Positions 11,101-18,232 of a stretch of 50,000 bases of DNA are shown piece by piece. The stretch comes from Prorocentrum cordatum (Eukaryota; Sar; Dinophyceae; Prorocentrales; Prorocentraceae). Both the position numbers and the translations under genes were made by a program. The stretch lies in assembly GCA_963575745.1 (NCBI GenBank), contig CAUYUJ010020750.1:5001-55000 (forward strand). The letters are read 5' to 3'. Position 1 is the first letter of the stretch. Each line of letters opens with the position of its first letter. The notes beneath the pieces were generated by a model. It was not told the origin of the DNA. It worked only from the letters and a program-made list of their open reading frames with translations, and did not search any database.

Positions 11101-11745
11101 TCAATCGATATCACTATCGATCTCACTCAACGGAACACCACGGGACACCACGGGACACCACGGGACTTTTGTCGACCTCACTATCGATCTCACTATCGAT
11201 CTCACTCAACGGGACATCACGGGACACCACGGGCTACCACGGGACACCACGGGACACTGCGGAACACCTCTCGAACTCACTGTCGATCTTTTTATCGATT
11301 TCACTATCAATCTCACTCAACGGGACACCATAGGACACCACGGGACACCACGGGACACCTCGGGTCACCACATCGATCTCACTATCGATCGCACTGTCGA
11401 TCTCACTTTTTGGGACCACGGGACACCACTGGACACCGCGGGCACCACATCGATCTCAGTATCGATCTCACTATCGATCGCACTATCGATCTCACTCAAC
11501 GGGACACCACGTGACACCACGGGACACCACGGGACACCTGTCGATCTCACCATCGATCTCACTATCGATCTCACTCAACGGGACACCCCGGGACACCACG
11601 CGACACCTCGGGTCACCACATCGATCTCACTATCGATCTCACTATCGATCTCACTATCGATCTCACTATCGATCTCACTATCGATCTCAACGGGACACCA
11701 CGGGACACCACGGGATACCACGGGACACCACGGGACACCGCCGGG
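11101..11745. repeat. Composite satellite of a 12-mer and a 10-mer
   Basis: Blocks of the 12-mer TCGATCTCACTA alternate with blocks of the 10-mer GGGACACCAC. Seven 12-mer blocks begin near 11105, 11172, 11285, 11373, 11451, 11541 and 11620, linked by CAACGGGACACC. The higher-order period is roughly 70-110 bp and varies with the number of 10-mers. The 12-mer contains ATCGAT and GATC. Confidence 0.85.
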
Positions 11746-11925
11746 ACACCGCGCGGCACGGGCCGCCAGAGGAGAAACATTTGGTCCGGCCGCGGCCCAG
11801 CCACAGGAGGATTTCGGGACACCAGCGGGACACCGGCGGGACACCGCGCGGCACGGGCCGCCGGAGGAGTTACATTTGGTCCGGCCGCGGCCCAGCCACA
11901 GGAGGATTTCCTCTCGCCCGCCCAC
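11746..11925. repeat. 95-bp direct duplication next to the composite satellite
   Basis: GCGCGGCACGGGCCGCC at 11751 recurs at 11846. Both are followed by GGAGGAG/AGGAGA, ACATTTGGTCCGGCCGCGG and CCCAGCCACAGGAGGATTTC. The period is 95 bp. Confidence 0.85.
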
Positions 11926-12060
11926 GCAGCTTCGCCTCGCCCGCACGCACGCACGGCACGCACGACACGAACCCGAAACAACCGAAATCGATTTCCCGGT
12001 AGCGGGGGTCTCCGTTTCACGTCGGACCCTCCCCCAGCCTCCAACAAAACGTGCTTAGAT

Positions 12061-12513
12061 TCACGAACGAGTCAAATATTGTCGCACTTGACAGAGGATC
12101 CGGGATTCGAGAAGTACCTGCCATCGGGACTCGTCGTTTTGCTTGCCAAGTGTGCCTTCAACTCCATTGAACTCCCACTTGTTCCAGAGGCCGATGCGTC
12201 TAATGTTGGCGCCTGGAACCAAAGGCCTCGAATGAGAAAGTGTTGGAGTGTCACTGGAGTGTGCATGCGTGAGCGAGGGCTCGAATTCTGCTGGGGTGTC
12301 AACAGCTCCAGTGTTCCAAAGAGCACGTGCAGCTTCTATGCAGAGATCCCGAGCCTCGGATTCGCTGTTATAGTCTATAGCATCCAAGGCTTTCTGGCAG
12401 CATCTCTTGGCCTGTATGACCTCTTCTTCGCTTGGAGTGATCGGGGGTGGCGGCATTGTGGCACAGCCGAAATGAGGCGGAGGATATGAGTGGGTGGCGG
12501 GATCACACGGCAA
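12061..12513 (-). CDS. Hypothetical protein fragment with a GL-x(5)-EFNG-x(2)-GTL motif
   Basis: The 150-codon minus-strand frame shows no low complexity, unlike most frames around it. It has a helical-looking stretch (KRCCQKALDAIDYNSESEAR, then CIEAARALW) and near its C-terminus IGLWNKWEFNGVEGTLGKQN followed by ESRWQVLLES. The latter resembles a short motif I recall from many uncharacterised dinoflagellate proteins, where a G-L...EFNG..GTL...RW.V block is followed by a strand. The function is unknown to me. The start is uncertain: the protein may continue in an upstream exon to about 12700. Stop follows QYLTRS. It could be a last exon or a fragment. Confidence 0.4.
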   Translation of the reverse strand: MPCDPATHSYPPPHFGCATMPPPPITPSEEEVIQAKRCCQKALDAIDYNSESEARDLCIEAARALWNTGAVDTPAEFEPSLTHAHSSDTPTLSHSRPLVPGANIRRIGLWNKWEFNGVEGTLGKQNDESRWQVLLESRILCQVRQYLTRS

Positions 12514-12880
12514 TCATTGCCTCTGAACGCTTGATTTGTACTATATAGAAGTTGTGTGTGCATCACGCCATCAGACATGTCAACACCACATGTGTATGGC
12601 AAGTCTATGTGTTCATCCACGGCAGGAGCTTCTGAAGTTAGAATGACTTCGGCCGCATTATTATCCATCTGACCTGACACAGCGTTTCCGCCATGCACTG
12701 CAGACACGTATTTTTCGTATTTGCTCTTTGTTTGCGAACAGCGTCAAATCAAATAAGCGTTCTCGATGCTGATCGGAAGCTGGGCACAGTGTCGACGCCA
12801 GCACTGTTGAGCTGCATGTCCAAGGCGTCTCCTGGCCCTGCTTCCGGCACCGGTGCAAGGGGCCATTCAGTATCGATTAA

Positions 12881-13036
12881 CCGACCCCCATCCCCATCCC
12901 CTTCGAGACCCCCACCAAATTACCCCCCCAGTTGGGGATACACCCCTGGAAGCCCGAAGGGAACGGCCTATGTCCCCATCTAGGGGGGTAGATCGGCCAG
13001 TGGGGCCCAGCCCACGCTGCTGGGGATGGGGATCGG
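12881..13036. mobile_element. MITE-like element C, 156 bp
   Basis: The left end CCGACCCCCATCCCC (12881) and right end GGGGATGGGGATCGG (to 13036) are inverted repeats with one mismatch over about 15 bp. The interior contains small palindromes and no coding frame of note. Flanks ATTAA and ATAAA are similar but not identical, so the target duplication is unproven. Confidence 0.55.
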
Positions 13037-13182
13037 ATAAATGATACTCAGCCATGAGCTCTCGAGGCTCAGCGAGATATGCAGGGAGGTGATAGGGGGA
13101 GAGCTTCGGTATGCGATCTCGTGTGATCGTGGTCAGCCGTCCCAGTGGGCCGCCGCGCCGGCCATGCCGTGCAGTGGCTGCC

Positions 13183-13235
13183 TCCCCCTCCTCCTCCTCC
13201 TCCTTCCCCCCTCCTCCTCCTCCTCCACCTCGTCC
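13183..13235. repeat. (CTC)n microsatellite abutting the spliced-leader relic
   Basis: CTC triplets with few interruptions end directly before the T at 13236 that starts the spliced-leader sequence. The junction is the 5' limit of LINE A. Confidence 0.9.
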
Positions 13236-13257
13236 TCCGTAGCCATTTTGGCTCAAG
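13236..13257 (+). other. Dinoflagellate spliced-leader relic (22/22)
   Basis: The 22 nt, with core CCGTAGCCATTTTGGCTC followed by AAG, are identical to the conserved dinoflagellate trans-spliced leader with T at the variable first position. It is followed by GCTGATG, not by the GT splice donor of an SL RNA gene, so it is the mature leader joined to a transcript. A cDNA copy of a trans-spliced mRNA, reinserted, explains it. The downstream transcript is LINE A. Confidence 0.85.
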
Positions 13258-13413
13258 GCTGATGCTTCTGCGGGCGGAGCCCGCATCGGCGAAACTGGAT
13301 ACCGCTAGTCCGCGGCATACCCCGTCTGTTTCGCAGAGCCTGGTCCGCCCCAGGATTCTGCGTGCCGCCTGCAGCCCGCAGGTGAGCACTCCTGTTGCTC
13401 AGCGACCCGCGGC

Positions 13414-14574
13414 ATGGGAGACGATGGCAAGGCAGCGGGGTATATTGGGTGCAAAGCGTGCGGCTACAAGTGGAACTGGAGCAGCAAAATCGAGTGCTTC
13501 AAGTGCAAGGCGAAGCTCCGCCCCACCGTCGGCGTCCCACCGCCACCGTCTGGAGTTTGGGCACAGAATGGATCTCATTCTGCGGGTTGGCCACGCTCGG
13601 GACGGCAGTGGAAGAAGTGGGCACCATGGCGGCACTCCACGTACGCAAGCACCAAGGCTGGCTGGGACACCGTGGAGGCGCAGATGGGCGATGGCGGACA
13701 GTCCGACCCGATCACCACGGTCTCCCTCATCACGAGCTTGGCTGCGTACCAGGGCGTCGGCGAGAAGAGCGACCCCACCATCACGGCCGCCTTGGACACG
13801 CTGCGCCGCAAAGCCCAAGAGGAGGAGGCCAACGCCAAGCCTGCACCAGCCCCACCCAAGCAGCGTACGGGCGCCCAGCTGCTGGCCGACGCCAATCGCG
13901 CGCTCAAGGAACTGGACAATCGCATCGAGAAGCAGCGGACGAAGCTCACGGGCGCGCAGCTGTACTTGGACGACCAGCTCGAGAAGATGGACAAGTTGGC
14001 CCAGCAGAGGGTCGAGGTGCAGCAGCGGCATCTCACGGCGCTCCAGCAGGCCAACCAGGAGTCGGGCATCATCGTGGTCAAACCCGATGAGAAGACCCTC
14101 AACGTCAAGTTCGAGTGCGACGGCTCGCTCTTCGAGGGCCTCGAGGAGTGCGACATACCGTCCGAGGAGATGGACAGCATCATGCAGTGGAAGAGCGAGC
14201 TGGAGCAGTTCCAGAAGGAGCAGCTGGGCACCCTCCAGGCGAAGTTCAAGTACATCGAGGAGATACACCAGAAGGCAAAGAAGGCCATGCAGGCCCCCAA
14301 AAAGAAGCGTAAGGTCGAAGCAGGAACAGAAGGACCCAAGGCAGAGGCAGTGGAAGAGGAACCCCCTGCGCCAGAGGCACCCACCACAGCAACGCCAGCG
14401 ACCGCAAGCGACGGCGCAGGTGCGACATCCATCAACCCCGAGGACGAGAAGAAGAATATCAGGGATGCCAACCAGGCAGCCTTGGAGCAGGCTCGGGCTG
14501 AGAGGCGCAAGGCTCGCGAAGCTCATGAGCAAGCTGACGGTCTGGCTGATGGTGCTGTGCAGCCTGGGCTTTAG
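13414..14574 (+). CDS. LINE A ORF1 protein (zinc finger, coiled coil, NLS)
   Basis: 386 residues. ORF1 proteins of LINEs bind element RNA and assist target-primed reverse transcription; that role is inferred from position and architecture. A Cys4 finger lies at residues 13-31 (C-x2-C-x11-C-x2-C, with WNW between), resembling RanBP2-type or ribbon fingers. Residues about 150-215 are rich in Leu, Lys, Glu and Gln in heptad-like spacing and probably form a coiled coil. Residues 295-301 read PKKKRKV, a classical monopartite nuclear localisation signal. An acidic, Pro/Ala-rich linker (about 305-345) and a charged helix finish the protein. The ATG at 13414 is the first after the spliced leader in this frame and precedes the finger. 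The last 50 nt overlap the start of ORF2, which is in the +1 frame. Confidence 0.7.
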   Translation: MGDDGKAAGYIGCKACGYKWNWSSKIECFKCKAKLRPTVGVPPPPSGVWAQNGSHSAGWPRSGRQWKKWAPWRHSTYASTKAGWDTVEAQMGDGGQSDPITTVSLITSLAAYQGVGEKSDPTITAALDTLRRKAQEEEANAKPAPAPPKQRTGAQLLADANRALKELDNRIEKQRTKLTGAQLYLDDQLEKMDKLAQQRVEVQQRHLTALQQANQESGIIVVKPDEKTLNVKFECDGSLFEGLEECDIPSEEMDSIMQWKSELEQFQKEQLGTLQAKFKYIEEIHQKAKKAMQAPKKKRKVEAGTEGPKAEAVEEEPPAPEAPTTATPATASDGAGATSINPEDEKKNIRDANQAALEQARAERRKAREAHEQADGLADGAVQPGL

Positions 14575-15250
14575 CGAGGCGCAGTCCACCCAGCAGCAGA
14601 GCGAGGAGTTCCAGGTCCTGTTCGGCAACATTACGGAGTGGGGCCCACAGGTGCAGAACTACGTACAAGGCCCAGCCGCGCAGCAGTTCGATTGCCTGGC
14701 GTTTGTGGAAACGCATGAGGGGCCAAACCAAGTCTCAGCCATGAAGACGTTCCTGCAGAAGGAAGGATGGAAGGCGGCGATTACCCCCGCGGTCCCCAGT
14801 GGTAAGTCGGAGAAAGGATGGTCCGCGGGTGAACTCGTCGCCACGCGCACACACATACAGTCCACGTCCTTGGAGCACTGGAAGGGCAAGCACGACAAGC
14901 AAGGGGACTCGGCCTTCGTCGGTTTCTCCCCCATGGTGCTGCACCTCAGCATCGGCAATTTCATCATCATCGCGGCGTACCTACTACCGACCCTGCGTTT
15001 CACGGGCAGGAACCGAAAGGTCATGGCAGCCCTCACGGCCTTCGTGCGCTTGCTGAAGGGCCCATGGCTCGTCGTGGCGGATTGGAACTGCGTCCCTACT
15101 GAGTTGCTCGCACCTGGTTGGATAGAACAGATGCGAGGCGAGATCGTCACGGGCCCAGAGGAGGTCACATGCGACAAAGGCAAGGGCTCCCTCTACGACT
15201 ACGGCGTCGTCGCCGCGGGCTGCAAGGAAGGGCTTGCCATTGCCAAATAG
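14525..15250 (+). CDS. LINE A ORF2, endonuclease part, ending at an in-frame TAG
   Basis: An endonuclease/exonuclease/phosphatase domain, which nicks target DNA to prime reverse transcription. Motifs in order are NITEWG, AFVETHE with the catalytic Glu, AAYLLPT, VVADWNCVPT with the catalytic Asp-Trp-Asn, and SLYDYGVV. The expected terminal His motif (VPWATHCGLRI) comes only after the TAG at 15248-15250, in the same frame, so a product stopping here would lack that residue. The Met at 14525 overlaps ORF1 by 50 nt and starts a hydrophobic stretch, SKLTVWLMVLCSLGF. Initiation could instead be by frameshift or reinitiation from ORF1. What precedes the endonuclease is unclear. Confidence 0.7.
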   Translation: MSKLTVWLMVLCSLGFSEAQSTQQQSEEFQVLFGNITEWGPQVQNYVQGPAAQQFDCLAFVETHEGPNQVSAMKTFLQKEGWKAAITPAVPSGKSEKGWSAGELVATRTHIQSTSLEHWKGKHDKQGDSAFVGFSPMVLHLSIGNFIIIAAYLLPTLRFTGRNRKVMAALTAFVRLLKGPWLVVADWNCVPTELLAPGWIEQMRGEIVTGPEEVTCDKGKGSLYDYGVVAAGCKEGLAIAK

Positions 15251-18232
15251 CTGACAGTACCATGGGCGACGCATTGTGGGCTTCGCATCAGGCTGGCAGG
15301 CAAGAAGCAGCGATGGTGGCACCGCACGCTGGACATTCCCAAAGCGTTGCCCACGGTGCCGAGGCCGAAGAAGCAGAAGGACCTGGCCAGCAAGCGGAGT
15401 AAGCAGCAGGTACGACGCCAACAGAGACGCGAAGAGCTGGAACCTGTACTTCGGCATGGTTTCGACCTCCTCGAGCAGGATCCAGGCACAACGACTACGA
15501 ACACATCCCCGACAACTCAGACTCCAAGCGCGGACTCACCGTCCATCAATTTCCACATCATTAGCGCTGCGTGGGAGGATGCCAAATGGGGATTGTCTGG
15601 CATCCCACCAGATATACAACTCAGAGGGGACCGATGGCGACCTCAGGCCTATCGTGATCGCCCACTTCTGGCGCAGAAGTTGGCGAACAGCTACGGCAGG
15701 TGGATCGAGGCCGTGGAGGAGGCAGTTTTGCAACATTCAGAGGTATCCCAACACCAACGAGACGGCTATCGAGGAAGGGCGCAGGGTTTCGGCATCAAGT
15801 GGAAAAAGAGCACAGCATCGCCAGGCAGACCGCATCTGTACAATTCTGAGGCAGATTGGTGGGCCATCACGCACACGCAGGTGATCGCGATCAACGGCCT
15901 AGTGAAAAGCAACAAAGACCCACAGCAGCTGCTACAACGAGGGCAAGAGTTTCGACAGCGTATACAGCAGGTACATGTGGTCAGCAAGCACAACGATATC
16001 GAGCTGCTCAACCAGTGGCAGCAGATGGCGCACGACATTTTCAGCCCAGCCCGTCAGGAGAGAGAGGACGTGATAGAGATCACCGAGAGGTTGGCAGGAC
16101 AAGCTGCGCGGAGAGCTCTGGCAGATGGCACAAAGGGCTTCATCAGGTGGGCGCAAGATATGTGGAAGAAGACCCCTGGAGCCCTGCACAGATGGACGAA
16201 GGACACGCAGCAGCCGCGGCTCGAGGGGATGATCTCAGGCAAGATCGTGGCCGACCCCATCCTCATCATGAGCCACAAGAGCGAAAGTTGGGCCAAGAAG
16301 TGGACGGCCGCCCCGCATAGACAGACACTACTTGCATGCGCTCTTCGACGTTGCCGTCTCTCGGCGGCCCAAGAGGACCTCGCACAGCTCACGATCCAGG
16401 ACCTCAACGCAGCCACCCACCGTATGGGGGTCAAGAAGGCACGAGGTATCGATGCGATAGGTCCCTTGGACATCGAGAGGCTCCCTGACCAGGCCAAGTA
16501 CGACTTTTTGGATATCATCGCGCAAGCCGAAGAGCATCTGATGTGGCCTCCTCAAGTCCTAGGCACCATCGGCGCGATCGCGGGCAAACCAGCAGGAGGT
16601 GATCGGGTCTTAGGGCTTTTACCTATGACGATTCGTATATGGTCACGAATGCGATCGGGAGTGGTCGAGTCGTGGACGCAGCAGTTGGAGGACCACTGGG
16701 ATACAGCGTTGCGTGGATCCTCAGCGTTACGAGCGGCTTTGCTGCGAGCTACCCTCGACGAGACGGGCCATTCCATGGGCATTGCACATGCGGAGTTGTT
16801 CGCGGATATGGAGCAGTTTTACGATTCGTTAGACTTGGGATGGCTTAGTGACACGGGGATCGAGCTGGATTTCTCGCCGACAATTATGGCTATGGAGGTC
16901 GAAGCGTTCCTGGGCCCACGGCACCTCAAGCACGCGGAGTGGATCGGACCCATGATCGACCCGTCATGTTCGATCGTGGCGGGCTCAGCCCAAGGGGCTA
17001 GATTCGCCAAGGTGTACCTGTTCCCGCTCTTGGACGCAGCCCAGAAGCGAGTCCAGGCAGCGGGTCTATGGACATACGTGGACGACACGGTTGGAAGGGT
17101 CGAAGGTACCGAGGAGACGGTGGAGCAGCAGATGGTGGAGTTGGTCGATGAGTTCATCATCCAGGCAGAGAAGCGCAGCCTCATCATCTCGCCCAAGACG
17201 GTGTTCGTGGCATCCAATCCCAAGCTCCGAAGACGAATATGGCGCAGACTACAACGCCGAGGACTCCCTGGTAAGCAACAAAGCGACATGGTGGACTTGG
17301 GCACCGACGTCAGTGGCATGGGCAGGCGCACGCAGAAAAAGGCTCGGGCGCGGCAGCGAAAGGCCAAGCAGCGAGCGGGCAAGATTTTCAGGCCACGAAG
17401 GATGGCGACGCGAGTGGCGAGGATTACCAAGGGCCTCTTCACCACAGGCGTCTCCCCTCAGGAGTCATATGGGCACGAGGTCTGGGGCATTGCACCTAGC
17501 CGAATATTACAGTTACGACGTATGGCCATGAAGTCGGCGGCGGGCACAGGACCAGGAAGGTGCTTATCCATTGGCATGGCTGTGCTGTATCACTTGAAGG
17601 ACCCAGGCATCAGCTTGCGACGGCAACTTGTCAGCGAATGGCTACACCAATGGCTCCTTCACCCAGAAATTCATCGACGAGTACGACAAGCATGGGGACC
17701 GACTTACCGTAAGTTGGTCAGAGCAGGCACGCAGTTGTGGCGTAAGGTACACGGCCCAGTGGCAGCGGTGCAGGCTACTCTAATGGCGGCGGGGTGGAAG
17801 CCAATCCAGGCGGCACTATGGAAGCGACCGACACCACAAGGTGACGAACAATGGCAGCTCCCCTTCATAGATGACGATGGCAAGTGCGACATTGATGCTA
17901 TAGAGTACACACAGCTGCTGGAGGATCTGGAGTACGACCTAGAAATGGCGAGGTGGGCTCAAGCAGCTACGCATTTGCACGGGGACGACTTGCAACGAGG
18001 AGGAGACATATGGCACATAAGTAAGGAGCAACAAAGATACAGCCAGCGGGCTGAATGGCAAGATTGGGCACTCAATAATGTGGTGGTTACGGGTGGACAA
18101 TGGACTCGGCAACGGCAGATTCAGGCAGGCTACGAGTGCGACACGAACATCTGCGAGAGGTGCAAGCAGGAGCCCGAGACCATCTTCCACCGCATCTACA
18201 CCTGTACGGCCAACACAGGACACGAAAACTAG
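15251..18232 (+). CDS. LINE A ORF2, reverse transcriptase and CCHC knuckle
   Basis: This stretch is in the same frame as the endonuclease and ends at a second TAG (18230-18232). The first Met is at 15347, but coding similarity begins directly after the 15250 stop (VPWATHCGLRIRLAG). RT motifs are KKARGIDAIGPLDIERLP, motif A FADMEQFYDSLD (Asp at 16804-16806), motif B GSAQGARFAK, and motif C TYVDDTVG (17075-17086). Both catalytic Asp are present. Downstream are the LINE-typical blocks MGRRTQKKARARQRK and SYGHEVWGIAPS, then a knuckle CERC...H...C (C-x2-C-x8-H-x4-C, from 18152). Nothing suggests loss of catalytic residues. The lineage differs from LINE B (YADD) and D (VIDD). Confidence 0.8.
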   Translation: MTVPWATHCGLRIRLAGKKQRWWHRTLDIPKALPTVPRPKKQKDLASKRSKQQVRRQQRREELEPVLRHGFDLLEQDPGTTTTNTSPTTQTPSADSPSINFHIISAAWEDAKWGLSGIPPDIQLRGDRWRPQAYRDRPLLAQKLANSYGRWIEAVEEAVLQHSEVSQHQRDGYRGRAQGFGIKWKKSTASPGRPHLYNSEADWWAITHTQVIAINGLVKSNKDPQQLLQRGQEFRQRIQQVHVVSKHNDIELLNQWQQMAHDIFSPARQEREDVIEITERLAGQAARRALADGTKGFIRWAQDMWKKTPGALHRWTKDTQQPRLEGMISGKIVADPILIMSHKSESWAKKWTAAPHRQTLLACALRRCRLSAAQEDLAQLTIQDLNAATHRMGVKKARGIDAIGPLDIERLPDQAKYDFLDIIAQAEEHLMWPPQVLGTIGAIAGKPAGGDRVLGLLPMTIRIWSRMRSGVVESWTQQLEDHWDTALRGSSALRAALLRATLDETGHSMGIAHAELFADMEQFYDSLDLGWLSDTGIELDFSPTIMAMEVEAFLGPRHLKHAEWIGPMIDPSCSIVAGSAQGARFAKVYLFPLLDAAQKRVQAAGLWTYVDDTVGRVEGTEETVEQQMVELVDEFIIQAEKRSLIISPKTVFVASNPKLRRRIWRRLQRRGLPGKQQSDMVDLGTDVSGMGRRTQKKARARQRKAKQRAGKIFRPRRMATRVARITKGLFTTGVSPQESYGHEVWGIAPSRILQLRRMAMKSAAGTGPGRCLSIGMAVLYHLKDPGISLRRQLVSEWLHQWLLHPEIHRRVRQAWGPTYRKLVRAGTQLWRKVHGPVAAVQATLMAAGWKPIQAALWKRPTPQGDEQWQLPFIDDDGKCDIDAIEYTQLLEDLEYDLEMARWAQAATHLHGDDLQRGGDIWHISKEQQRYSQRAEWQDWALNNVVVTGGQWTRQRQIQAGYECDTNICERCKQEPETIFHRIYTCTANTGHEN

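Noticed and set aside
13236-13257. Spliced-leader RNA gene
   Set aside because: The leader is not followed by a GT donor and the intron half of an SL RNA, so it is a relic of a mature mRNA, not an SL gene.
15248-18232. Reassigned TAG codon in the nuclear code
   Set aside because: Dinoflagellate nuclei use the standard code as far as I know, and three cases in retroelements are too few; readthrough or mutation is simpler.
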